From JAWPMT01 sp965242775 (lineage in GTDB: Bacteria; Bacteroidota; Bacteroidia; Cytophagales; Cyclobacteriaceae): a DNA stretch of 64,000 nt. Within the stretch, counting starts at the first letter, position 1. Every line of letters begins with the position of its first letter. Positions 41,627 to 50,321 of this stretch are shown here, one piece after another. Both the position numbers and the translations under genes were made by a program. The stretch covers positions 372,001-436,000 of the forward strand of contig CBDETI010000005.1 of NCBI GenBank assembly GCA_965242775.1. The letters are read 5' to 3'. The notes under the pieces are model-generated. The model saw nothing but the letters and a program-made list of their open reading frames with translations. It searched no databases and was not told where the DNA came from.

Positions 41627-44251
41627 ATGGAAAATTTTGAAGAACAAAAGGAAACTATCATAGAATGGGCCTCAAAGCGCCCTGTTTGGGAAAAATATAT
41701 ATGGGAGAAATGCCTGAACTATGGAAGTATGTCTTCTGAAGAATATGATGACTGTTATAAGATTCTGTTGGCAGAAAATGGATTGCTGGATGAGGAATTT
41801 GAACTTCCGGAAATATCATTGGAAGGCCTGGAACCTAAGAAGGATACCTCCAACCTTCCAGTAAAAATCAAAACAATCAAAGAGTGCGAAAACATTAATG
41901 CCATTCCAATAGATCAAGAGTTGAACTTTCATGATAATCTCACAATCATATTTGGCATAAATGGAACAGGAAAATCTGGGTTTGGAAGGCTGTTTGCAGA
42001 GGCTTGTTTCTCCCGAGGAAAAAGAAATCTTCTTCCAAATGTTAAGGAGAATAATCTTTCAGTTGAATCTAAGGCCAAATTCGTATTTGATGGTGGCACA
42101 GAAGTAAACTTCACAAAAGGAGAAGTGTCTGACTCAAAACTGCTGAGATTTTCAGTATTTGATGACAATAGTGTTCCAATTTACTTAGATGGAAGTAACA
42201 CTCTAAATTTTGTACCAGGGGAACTCAAGACTTTTGACTTAGTTTATGCGTGCATTCAGGAAATAGAACAAAGATTTCTGTCTGACAAAGAGATAAGAAA
42301 GATTGATAATCCATCCCAACTTCTGTTTCAATCTGAGAATGAAAGTGAATTATCTAGTTTTCTAATGGGATTGGGTGCTAGTGTATCAGGCGAGGAATTG
42401 GCGAGTCAAATCCAATTTACTGAGCAAGATCAGCAGGAACTTGATAAGTCTGAGGCTGAAAAAAGTACTTACCAAAAAAATGATCCTGGTATACTTAGAT
42501 CAAACAATACGGATAAGATTTTAGCTTTGAATACCTATCAAAGCCGCTTTCAATCATATGCCAGACAAGTTAACAAGGATCGTATAACAGAGGTAAATCA
42601 GCATGTAGACGAATACCTTGAAAAAAAACGATTAGTTGAACAATTAGGGGCAAAACAATTTGATAGCGGTATTCTAAAGACAATTGGTAGTGAAAAATGG
42701 AAAGCTTTGATTGTTGCAGCTGAAGAGCTAAACAAAGCGGAATTAGAAGCTGGAAATGACTTAATACATTGTATGCTTTGCAAGCAGGAGCTACATGAAG
42801 AAGAAAGGAGTTTGTTTGAGGCATATTGGGAGTTCTTAAGGGGAACCGCAGAGAGTGAATTTGCATCGGCAAGAAGAAATTTAGCTGATGACCTTTCATT
42901 TATAAAGCAGTTAAAATCAACAATCCCTACGACTGATTCACAAAATAAAGCAATTGCTATTTTAGAAACTGACTTAAGGAATTTTGCTAGTAGGTTAAAG
43001 AATGAAATTCAAAAGTTTGATAAGGTTCTTGACTCTTGGCTCTCTAGAGTTAGTTCGGTAGAAAAAATAGAGTTTTACGAATTATCCGATTTCGCTCTAA
43101 CTCCAATAAGTGATTTAGTATCTCAATATGAATCCTCAAATTCTAGGTTAGGAGATTCTTTTGCTGAGATTAAGAGAGTTGATACAAGCATTCGAAAACT
43201 TAGACATCTAAAGAAAGCAGCAAATAACCAGGAAAAATTAATGAGCTATCACAGCTCCTTGACTTGGTTAAACAAGGCTAACAATTTGTCATTTCCGAAG
43301 AACATGTACACAACCACTAGGAAAAGGTTTTTCAATGAGATAATTACGGAAGAGTATGCAAGACTATTTAATGAGGAATCTACAGCCCTTGAATGCCCTT
43401 CAGGCCTCAAACTAGCCACCAGAGGTAAAAGTGGAGATACCGAATTACAGCTAGGATTAGATTATTGGAGTAAAAACATATCAGATATTCTCAGCGAAGG
43501 TCAACAGAAAGTGACGGCATTAGCGGATTTTCTTACAGAGGTTCGTATCAATAAAAATAACTGTGGAATAGTCTTCGATGATCCAGTGACATCATTGGAT
43601 CACGAAAGGAAAGAGCTTATAGCAACTCGTTTGGTAGGGGAATCAAAAAATAGGCAGGTAATTATATTCACCCATGATATTGTTTTCGTGAGCATGTTAG
43701 TTAGAAATGCTTCTGATGAAGCATTAGAATATTCTTCTCACTGGATTAAATCTCGTGGTGGTGTCCCTGGAATTATAGAGGAAAACACCAGTCCTAGACT
43801 TTCCAATCTATCTTCTCTGAAAACTAAGGCGCAAAATTCATTAGCGGGCTACAGAAACATGACTGAAAATGAAAAGGAAAATGCATTGACTATATCCTGT
43901 GATGCTCTCAGAAGCGCCTGTGAAGCATTGATACGAGAAAAAGTCTTTTGCAATTCTGTTGAGAGGTACGGTGACCGAGTGAGTATTCAGGTTTTGGAAG
44001 AAATGCCACTTTCAAGGGATTTGATTAATTCCATAGTAGAAATGCATGGGCGAGTTTCAGGAATTGGTCTTATGCATGACAGAAGTGATCTGATGAGAGA
44101 AAACACAAATAATAGAAAAGATTTTGACAAGGCTTATCAAGATTTCATTGAAATAGAAAAAAAGCTAGATAAGGAACGTGAGAAAGCAAGGAACGATCGT
44201 AAAAAACGGAAAAGTGAAATTAGAAATGAAAGCCAAGGGTGGCTTTCATGA
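41627..44251 (+). CDS. AAA_13-type ATPase with RloC/PrrC-like features, candidate RNA-cleaving effector
   Basis: The 874-residue protein has Walker A GINGTGKS (110-117), a long coiled-coil region with a zinc-hook-like CMLC (Cys382, Cys385), then Walker B IVFDDPVTSLD (Asp651-Asp652) and a THDIVF histidine. After it, a helical C-terminal region has Arg762, Glu766 and His817 in LRSACE...LMHDRSD. PrrC and RloC anticodon nucleases combine an ABC-type ATPase with a C-terminal R-x3-E...H catalytic triad, and RloC has a zinc hook. The E-to-H distance is 51 here against 32 in PrrC, so the match is suggestive only. It lies 12 bases after pnkp, and a boundary repeat starts two bases after its stop. Confidence 0.75.
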   Translation: MENFEEQKETIIEWASKRPVWEKYIWEKCLNYGSMSSEEYDDCYKILLAENGLLDEEFELPEISLEGLEPKKDTSNLPVKIKTIKECENINAIPIDQELNFHDNLTIIFGINGTGKSGFGRLFAEACFSRGKRNLLPNVKENNLSVESKAKFVFDGGTEVNFTKGEVSDSKLLRFSVFDDNSVPIYLDGSNTLNFVPGELKTFDLVYACIQEIEQRFLSDKEIRKIDNPSQLLFQSENESELSSFLMGLGASVSGEELASQIQFTEQDQQELDKSEAEKSTYQKNDPGILRSNNTDKILALNTYQSRFQSYARQVNKDRITEVNQHVDEYLEKKRLVEQLGAKQFDSGILKTIGSEKWKALIVAAEELNKAELEAGNDLIHCMLCKQELHEEERSLFEAYWEFLRGTAESEFASARRNLADDLSFIKQLKSTIPTTDSQNKAIAILETDLRNFASRLKNEIQKFDKVLDSWLSRVSSVEKIEFYELSDFALTPISDLVSQYESSNSRLGDSFAEIKRVDTSIRKLRHLKKAANNQEKLMSYHSSLTWLNKANNLSFPKNMYTTTRKRFFNEIITEEYARLFNEESTALECPSGLKLATRGKSGDTELQLGLDYWSKNISDILSEGQQKVTALADFLTEVRINKNNCGIVFDDPVTSLDHERKELIATRLVGESKNRQVIIFTHDIVFVSMLVRNASDEALEYSSHWIKSRGGVPGIIEENTSPRLSNLSSLKTKAQNSLAGYRNMTENEKENALTISCDALRSACEALIREKVFCNSVERYGDRVSIQVLEEMPLSRDLINSIVEMHGRVSGIGLMHDRSDLMRENTNNRKDFDKAYQDFIEIEKKLDKEREKARNDRKKRKSEIRNESQGWLS

Positions 44252-44809
44252 TTATGTTAAATAGAATTAGAAATCGAAGGGGAGCGTTGGCCTGCCAAAA
44301 TACCCGGGCGTGGGCAGGCCTGTGCGGCTGATAGGTGATTATTTTGGCTAGGGTTTTTGAATACTTTTGGGCCAATGCCAAAAGTATTTGCCTGCCCGGC
44401 ATAAGGGCATCAAGCCAACACCATACGAAAACAAATCAATCAATTGTAAGCTTATCGATCTACGATACGGTGGGTCGGGAAAACACAAGTGTTTTGACTG
44501 GCGATTCCTAATCGCTGAGAATTCAATATTTGAGACAATCTCGTCCTTTGGTACAGAATACTTCAAAATAACGAGTCACAGAGCCTGGCAAATCTGTTGT
44601 GTGTGCGGTTGGAGAAAAACTCTTTTGCGGGTTGGCCAAAAAGAAAAATTATTAGGCGCTCAGGATCAGGGCACGGCACAGGGCTGGTTGAGGCGCTGGC
44701 CTGAGCGGCTACTTAATATAACGTCTAATTATATAACAACCTTGTTAGAAGCACTGCACCAAATAAATCATCAATCAGAAACGTGCACGTCAAAGTCCAG
44801 CTTTGCTGG
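44252..44809. other. Spacer after module 4, hairpin-rich, no supported gene
   Basis: ATTATGTTAAATAGA begins at 44251 within the last gene's stop. GGCCTGCC and GGGCAGGCC (44299-44330) form an 8-bp stem. AATACTTTTGG/CCAAAAGTATT (44360-44388) is a separate strong hairpin. GATCAGGGCACGG and GGCTGGTTGAGGCGCTGG (44665-44700) recur in part in the 35.3-kb region and at 46267. A 148-codon frame at 44367-44813 crosses these repeats and is not credible. Confidence 0.6.
44360..44388. terminator. 11-bp stem-loop, possible terminator or structured repeat
   Basis: AATACTTTTGG (44360-44370) pairs perfectly with CCAAAAGTATT (44378-44388) around the loop GCCAATG. It lies 109 bases after the last gene of module 4. 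No T-run follows on the plus strand, so it may be structural rather than a classical terminator. Confidence 0.45.
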
Positions 44810-44916
44810 TTAACATAATATCATTATATAATCTAAGCTGACAGATATTCGCCAAACAGCGACAGCAGCAAGCAATAAATAACAGCTTTGTTATATAATT
44901 TATATTATGTTAAGTA
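44810..44916. repeat. Right island boundary repeat with perfect terminal inverted repeats
   Basis: TTAACATAATAT (44810-44821) and ATATTATGTTAA (44902-44913) are a perfect 12-bp inverted repeat. Inside them TTATATAA occurs at both ends. The inside sequence matches the left boundary (42 bases with one mismatch, then 25 identical bases). The right end GTTAAGT fits the integron core site GTTRRRY, and the left end GGTTAAC fits RYYYAAC except at one base. This is the clearest copy of the boundary element. Confidence 0.8.
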
Positions 44917-45002
44917 GATAAAATCAAAATAGTAACCCCTTGTCACCTTATCGATAATCCTTTCTCTGATTATGAAATTGAAAACTGTTAGGATTCCCGT
45001 AG

Positions 45003-46016
45003 CTATTTCCAGCCTGACATATCTTCCAACGTCAGAACCCTGGGATTTTCATACACCTCCCGCATCTGGCTTGCCGTGTTCGTCTCCTCGCAGCTCAAGC
45101 CATACTTCAATCCATACGCCCAGGTCATGAAAAACGAAAACTTCGGATGCGATTTCAAATAAGCTTCCGTGGGTAATTGGAAACACTCGCCTATCACAAT
45201 GGGCTTCTCACCAGCCACTTCCACCATCTGATCATAATACCGGTCATTGGTGTAGGCATCGTCGTAAATATCCAGCGCCATGACATCCCAGTATTTATCG
45301 CCGGGATTCCAAGCTGAATAATGCCTTTCTCCCGCAATGTCCTGTACATCCCAAACCCAAATCAAATTGTCCAGACCATGCTCCTTGGTCAGATAATCGT
45401 GGAACAGCCTCCATAAAGCTTTGGTATTCTCGGGACCCTGTGAATTCCACCAGAAAAGCTGTTGGTTCTGCTCATGGTACGGCCGCCAGAATACTTCCAC
45501 ACCAGCATTGTTTAAATACTGCAGATGCACGGCCACCCGGTCTACCTGCGATTTCCACTGCTTATTGAGCGTTGTGCCGTCCTCTAGTAATTCCTGCCAT
45601 TGTTGTTGATTTAAAGCGCTCAGCAATCCGCCCTGCCATTGACAGGTTTCTCCCTGGTCCGGCGGACAGGCATGCCACATCAGATTGACCAAAGCCCCCT
45701 GCTTCCACTGTCTTTCCGCCTCATATGTGACCTCCCAGCGTAAGGAATCCTGACCGTGGAACAGGAAATCGCCGCTGTACAGCCCTGGCCGCTTTCCGGT
45801 AATCTCCAACACCTGGTCCGACCAATACGTAGCACCCGTGGCACCTTCAAAGCCGCACTCCAGGTCTTTCTGGTCATTGTGCTGACCGGCTACGACTTGC
45901 TTTCCCTGAATTTCATAAAGAAAATTCAAGGACTGAAACTGGGTTTGCGCCATGCAGCCGCCAGTCAAAACAAATAGGCACGTTGCCGCCAACAAGGACC
46001 TTCTGAATATCTTCAT
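45003..46016 (-). CDS. Secreted glycoside hydrolase family 26-like enzyme (beta-mannanase type)
   Basis: From ATG 46016 the product is about 337 residues with a signal peptide (MKIFRRSLLAATCLFVLTGGCMAQ). The frame is open for a further 99 bases upstream, but that part has no export signal at its start. The catalytic features of GH26 are visible: EVFWRPYHE, where the Glu after His is the acid/base, and KPIVIGECFQ with the nucleophile Glu. These enzymes cleave beta-1,4-mannan or related glycans outside the cell. There is no obvious polysaccharide operon, only the small exported protein gene upstream. Confidence 0.85.
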   Translation of the reverse strand: MKIFRRSLLAATCLFVLTGGCMAQTQFQSLNFLYEIQGKQVVAGQHNDQKDLECGFEGATGATYWSDQVLEITGKRPGLYSGDFLFHGQDSLRWEVTYEAERQWKQGALVNLMWHACPPDQGETCQWQGGLLSALNQQQWQELLEDGTTLNKQWKSQVDRVAVHLQYLNNAGVEVFWRPYHEQNQQLFWWNSQGPENTKALWRLFHDYLTKEHGLDNLIWVWDVQDIAGERHYSAWNPGDKYWDVMALDIYDDAYTNDRYYDQMVEVAGEKPIVIGECFQLPTEAYLKSHPKFSFFMTWAYGLKYGLSCEETNTASQMREVYENPRVLTLEDMSGWK

Positions 46017-46291
46017 GAAACAGGTTTTTAGGTTCATACCTAAAACTAGTGGACTCGCACCTTGGAACAAAGACAGGAAGGTCCGCACATAAGTCCGACC
46101 AGGCGTGGCAAACAAAAAAAGGCAATGCGTTCGCCCAACGCACTGCCCAGCTTCCAGCCTAGGAAGTAAATACTCACTATTTCACTGTCCTAAAACTAGC
46201 TCCAGTTGGAGCATATGCATTACGTAAGTTCGACCAGTCATGTGGATTTCACGGCAGATCGGTTGCGGGCCTGGTTGAAGCGCTGATTTGA

Positions 46292-46861
46292 CTACCTACT
46301 CACTGCGGAATCAAGCCGCCTCCAAATCAATTGCTGGCTAAACTCCCAATCTCCTTCAGCATTCAACACATAGCTCATTGAGTGCATTTCATTGTCCGCT
46401 ACGACGGTCGTCACATCCTTGTGGTGTGTTAGCCCTCCTTCATACGATCGTACCTTAAACATATTGACTCGCTTGCTTTCTGACGGAACCAAAACCCTGC
46501 CATCAGCAACAGAACCATTGCCGCCCAAACTGTGATAAACTATTTCACTCCCCTGCGAATGCCACAAATAATAGCCATCCCAGCTCGTGAACCAGCCGAC
46601 ACCTGCGATATCTGACTCAATTTTAATCCGCAGATTTTCGCCATGTATCCCCTTACTCATTCGATATCGAAATGCCCTCGCTGAATACTGCTTCGTCGAA
46701 TCAAAATTTGGATTGACAGCCTCCCAAATGCCACCATTCTGTAGTAAGTAAGTGGCTTGCTTATTGAAGAAAATTTCCTTTGAATTTCCATCGAGCCTTT
46801 CCTGCGCACTCAATAATTGCAAAGCCAGGAAACACAAACATCCAATCATAATAATTCTCAT
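46292..46861 (-). CDS. Exported protein of unknown function near the GH26 gene
   Basis: The product from ATG 46861 has 189 residues with a signal peptide (MRIIMIGCLCFLALQLLSAQ). The rest is rich in beta strands (SARAFRYRMSKGI, YYLWHSQGSEIVYHSLGG, SMSYVLNAEGDWEFSQQLIWRRL) and looks like a small beta-sandwich or lipocalin-like domain. No motif identifies it. The same-strand GH26 gene starts 275 bases downstream and may belong to the same transcript. Confidence 0.65.
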   Translation of the reverse strand: MRIIMIGCLCFLALQLLSAQERLDGNSKEIFFNKQATYLLQNGGIWEAVNPNFDSTKQYSARAFRYRMSKGIHGENLRIKIESDIAGVGWFTSWDGYYLWHSQGSEIVYHSLGGNGSVADGRVLVPSESKRVNMFKVRSYEGGLTHHKDVTTVVADNEMHSMSYVLNAEGDWEFSQQLIWRRLDSAVSR

Positions 46862-47008
46862 ACGCGCAAACATGGCCGCGAGGTGTTAGCGCAGCGACCA
46901 GTCGTGAACGTCCGGTCCTAATATTTAAGGTTTTGCCAAGTCCCTTGATTCCACTTTTAATTCTAACAATAGCTAAAATTCATACCGGAGTTCCGGCTCA
47001 TTAAAAAA

Positions 47009-48163
47009 CTAGGCTGTTTTCAACCCTGATTGACTTTTTTTATACTCGGATGGTGTCATGCCTAGGTGCTTTCTGAAAGCTGCATTGAATGTTGATTTAG
47101 ATTTAAAACCTGACTCGAAAGCTATGGCCAGCATGGTCGCTTTACTCCTCACTGGATCGCTAAGCCAGCTCTGCGCTTCATGTACACGATATGAGTTGAT
47201 AAAATCAAAGAAATTGAGACTAAACTGTTCATTGAGCACCTGCGACAGGTGATTACTGGGGATAGCAAGCATTTCCGACAGGTCGGTCAACGATATTTCC
47301 GGATTCAGGTAGGGACTTTCGTCTTCCATCAGTTCTTCCAGCAATGTTTTGTATGCCAGTGCCTGGGATGGAGCCAAACCGGAACGTTCATATTTTGCCT
47401 TGGCCATGACGCTTCCTGATGCCACGTTCATTTGTCTAAAAACTTCAGGTTGTATCATCGATTTATACCCAATAAAGTAGATGAAAAAGGAGGTGAAATA
47501 AGCTATTGTGTGACTCAGTACGCCAGAACCATCCAACTCCCATCCTACCTGGTTTGTGATCAACATCGCGGCATCCAACAACCAAACCACGATACTCCCA
47601 ATCACTATCATTCGCAGCCAATTCAGGTTGATTTTGTCCAAATTGGAAAATGACGTTTTGATTTGCTCCTGGTATTGTCCAATCAGGCGAAGTGTGAATC
47701 CCATGTAAATCGCCACATGAAAACAGGCCAAGGCCCAACCTATCACCAAGCTTGTTGGGAAGCCGTGAGCGAACACGTCGGCGACAAAATCCAATTTGGC
47801 AGCGCCTTCCTCACTGTAAAACGGAATCATTGTCAACACATTCACCAGCGCCGGAATGAAATGAATCACATCCCTGGAAGTGAATCGGTTGGATTGACCT
47901 GTCAAGAAAAGTGTGTAGAAATAGATCAACGGCCCAAAAAGAAAAAGCGTCCAATCGGCCGAGGAAATCAGGTGCGGAAAGTCCTGATAGATCAATTTTG
48001 AGAGTTCAGGAACCAACAAATTGATGGAGTACACGAGAATCAACCAGGCCAATATCGTGTTCGCTCTGCGCCTTTTCCTGTTAAAACCGAAGAGAAATAA
48101 TGCTAAAATAAGGCCCTGAATGGCTCCCAGGAAAACGATTATGGCATGGAAATCAAATGACAT
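47009..48163 (-). CDS. Membrane-anchored AraC-family regulator
   Basis: The 384-residue protein has seven or eight membrane helices (1-240) and an AraC double HTH (about 270-380) with LAIPSNHLSQVLNEQFSLNFFDFINSYRV and AIAFESGFKSKSTFNAAFRKHLGMTPSEYKK. It resembles the regulators at 18670-19770 and 54862-55974. Its gene is 16 bases downstream of a LolA-like gene on the same strand, so the two probably form an operon and the regulator may sense envelope state. Confidence 0.9.
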   Translation of the reverse strand: MSFDFHAIIVFLGAIQGLILALFLFGFNRKRRRANTILAWLILVYSINLLVPELSKLIYQDFPHLISSADWTLFLFGPLIYFYTLFLTGQSNRFTSRDVIHFIPALVNVLTMIPFYSEEGAAKLDFVADVFAHGFPTSLVIGWALACFHVAIYMGFTLRLIGQYQEQIKTSFSNLDKINLNWLRMIVIGSIVVWLLDAAMLITNQVGWELDGSGVLSHTIAYFTSFFIYFIGYKSMIQPEVFRQMNVASGSVMAKAKYERSGLAPSQALAYKTLLEELMEDESPYLNPEISLTDLSEMLAIPSNHLSQVLNEQFSLNFFDFINSYRVHEAQSWLSDPVRSKATMLAIAFESGFKSKSTFNAAFRKHLGMTPSEYKKSQSGLKTA

Positions 48164-48179
48164 ACAGGGCTTGCGTTGC

Positions 48180-48896
48180 TTAGTTAAATCTATATTGGTC
48201 AGGGTCCATTTCCTTGCCTAATTCCAATTTAGTAATATGGAAGATCATGGTGCTTTGGCCACTCTCGATAGCATATTTCCACGGCATGGTTACTCCCTCT
48301 TGCGTGACGAAATGACTGAACTTCACCAATGCAGTGACTCCCCCAGCTGAGGTTTCGGTCATCTCCAGGTTGTTGGTCTGAGAATGAATAAAGTACTTCT
48401 TCTTAGTACCATATGTATCAGTTGATCGGATAATGTGATAGTTCACACCATCGACCGACTCCATTCCTACATATTTCAATTCAGTGTAACGATTTTTTAC
48501 CTCCGCCATCGTTTCGCCCCCTAGGTCTCCGAAAGGATTGGCGAACCCGACCAATCCACCTATGGTTGCGGGATCTGTAATTTGTATCTTTTTCCCGTCG
48601 GGCCCAATGGTCCACGGTTTCATTTCCCGAAGGTCAATACCTTGAACCACTCTCGTAGCACCCATATCCATGACCATCAACGCTTTACCCTTTTCCTGTG
48701 ACAATTGAAAGTTGATTTTCATCACTTCGTTTTGGGTGATTACCCCCTCCCAATAGTAAGTCTTAAACGCGATAAATTTCTGCAGGGGAATCGTTTCCTG
48801 GTGGGCCCGGATAACTTGTTCAAGTGAGCCTTGCTGGCCCATTCCCGTGACTGAAATAAGCAGGAATGACAAAAAGAGGATTGATTTGTTGTGGTA
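48180..48896 (-). CDS. Exported LolA-like fold protein
   Basis: The product from ATG 48896 has 238 residues, beginning with a signal peptide (MYHNKSILFLSFLLISVTGMGQ). Alternating strands such as YYWEGVITQNEVMKINFQL, KALMVMDMGATRVVQGID and YKYAIESGQSTMIFHITKLELG-like segments recall LolA/LolB-like half-barrels that bind lipids. Its start could also be 45 bases upstream, but that adds no signal. A related fold appears in the gene at 49553. A role in moving lipids or lipoproteins is likely but not proven. Confidence 0.65.
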   Translation of the reverse strand, partial: YHNKSILFLSFLLISVTGMGQQGSLEQVIRAHQETIPLQKFIAFKTYYWEGVITQNEVMKINFQLSQEKGKALMVMDMGATRVVQGIDLREMKPWTIGPDGKKIQITDPATIGGLVGFANPFGDLGGETMAEVKNRYTELKYVGMESVDGVNYHIIRSTDTYGTKKKYFIHSQTNNLEMTETSAGGVTALVKFSHFVTQEGVTMPWKYAIESGQSTMIFHITKLELGKEMDPDQYRFN

Positions 48897-49107
48897 CATA
48901 GTACGTGTATTATGGTTTGAAAAAACCAAATATGCTTTCACGCACCCTGAGTAAACGACCGGTCCGTCACGTCAGGCCACCTATCATCCCTTTTAGGGAT
49001 TGAAATACATACCACCGAACGTGGTTATAGCATTGAGTATCTTAATTACCGCGGGCTCGATCCCGGATCAGTCACAATTTCTCTCAACCCAGCGACTCAC
49101 CCTGCCT

Positions 49108-49368
49108 TTATACCAATGTTCCGTAACTCAAATGATTGCCTTTTAGATCGTATATATCGAACCTATTGCCCTCCAGAACCACACCATACGCCAGCTGATT
49201 ACCGGACAAATCATAAATATGAAAGCGATCGTTATCGACAAAGGAACCATATTGGACATGCTTGCCATCCACCTGATAGATGTCAAATCTTTCCACATCA
49301 ACCATTCGAAGGTATGAGGTATGATTCCCCTCCAGGTCATAGATATTATATCGGTCATTCGTCTTCAT
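49108..49368 (-). CDS. Small protein made of four tandem 20-residue repeats
   Basis: The 86-residue protein consists almost entirely of four copies of a unit with the pattern R-[FY]-x-I-Y-[DQ]-[LV]-x-G-[NK]-[HQ]-x-x-Y, for example RFHIYDLSGNQLAYG and RFDIYDLKGNHLSYG. It has no signal peptide or membrane helix. The alternating aromatic and hydrophobic residues with Gly-Asn turns suggest beta hairpins stacked as a small solenoid. I do not know a function. It is alone on the minus strand, just before the LolA-type operon. Confidence 0.65.
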   Translation of the reverse strand: MKTNDRYNIYDLEGNHTSYLRMVDVERFDIYQVDGKHVQYGSFVDNDRFHIYDLSGNQLAYGVVLEGNRFDIYDLKGNHLSYGTLV

Positions 49369-49552
49369 AGCGTATTCAGGTAGCCCCTCAATCTGTAAAA
49401 CTCCCCTGCTCGATTGGCGATACCAATGATAATAGTTATGCTAACTCATGACTTATTTCCATTGCCAAATACAGCGATGCCTGATGATAATCACCTTACC
49501 AAATGAACCTACTCATACATTTCACGACTTCTAATAAATACTTTTGGCAATC

Positions 49553-50320
49553 ATGTACAAATCACAAGTTATGACGGTCATTACCACCATCTTAGTATTG
49601 GCCGGAACTTTCGCCGCGAATGATGCGCCTGGCCAGGATGCGAAGGAGATTATCCGGCAAGTCGATCAGAAACGAAGAGGTGAATCCACAACATCATCCA
49701 TGACAATCAGCATCATCAGACCGACCTGGCGCCGCGACATGGACTTGAAGACCTGGTCAAATGGCACCGAATATTCACTTATTTTGATCACGTCACCCGC
49801 CCGGGACAAGGGCACCACCTTTCTCAAAAGAGAAAAAGAGATTTGGAATTGGCTTCCTTCCATAGAAAGAAATATTAAGCTGCCGCCATCCATGATGATG
49901 CAATCCTGGATGGGATCTGACTTCACCAACGATGATCTGATACGTGAGTCTTCGATCGTAGAAGACTACCATCACTCGATTATAGCGGATTCGGTGATTG
50001 AAACCCGATCGTGCTGGAAAATTCAGTTGATACCCAAGCCAGATGCAGCGGTCGTCTGGGGCAAAATCTACACCTGGATTGACAAAACTGAATTCATTGA
50101 ACTACGAACGGAGATGTACGACGAGGATGGATATTTGATTAACGAGGTACTTTTCAAAGAGATCAAACCACTTGGTGGGCGCACTCTCCCTTCCGTCATG
50201 GAATACATTCCAGTGGATAAAGAAGGTAACAAAACGGTCATTACCTATCACGAAGTGAGCTACGACGCGAAGGTTGAGACTGATTTTTTTTCAATACAAA
50301 CCATGAAACGAGTACGCTAG
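49553..50320 (+). CDS. Outer-membrane lipoprotein-sorting (LolA-like) protein of an ABC exporter operon
   Basis: The product from ATG 49553 has 255 residues with a signal peptide (MTVITTILVLAGTFAANDAPGQ region). The mature part (DAKEIIRQVDQKRRGESTTSSMTISIIRPTWRRDM, then SLILITSPARDKGTTFLKREKEIWNWLPSIE) has the pattern of the TP_0789-type LolA-like domain. These proteins usually precede FtsX-type permeases. It lies 1 base before the first permease gene and should receive or deliver a hydrophobic substrate in the periplasm. Confidence 0.88.
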   Translation: MYKSQVMTVITTILVLAGTFAANDAPGQDAKEIIRQVDQKRRGESTTSSMTISIIRPTWRRDMDLKTWSNGTEYSLILITSPARDKGTTFLKREKEIWNWLPSIERNIKLPPSMMMQSWMGSDFTNDDLIRESSIVEDYHHSIIADSVIETRSCWKIQLIPKPDAAVVWGKIYTWIDKTEFIELRTEMYDEDGYLINEVLFKEIKPLGGRTLPSVMEYIPVDKEGNKTVITYHEVSYDAKVETDFFSIQTMKRVR

Positions 50321-50321
50321 C

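Noticed and set aside
44367..44400. Rho-independent terminator with T-run after the module 4 genes
   Set aside because: The hairpin is strong, but no U-tract follows it on the coding strand and it is over 100 bases from the gene.
44367..44813. A 148-codon frame in the spacer after the RloC-like gene
   Set aside because: It runs through hairpins and boundary repeats that recur elsewhere, and it has no recognisable domain.
21908..44916. A canonical integron array with attC sites
   Set aside because: There is no integrase in the window, modules are multi-gene and in both directions, and most boundary copies do not meet the RYYYAAC/GTTRRRY consensus. I kept only the weaker claim of an attC-like boundary element.
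49005..49080. A tRNA-like segment with GGGCTCGATCCCGG resembling a T-arm
   Set aside because: The loop lacks the TTC start, and no acceptor stem or anticodon arm could be paired at proper distances.
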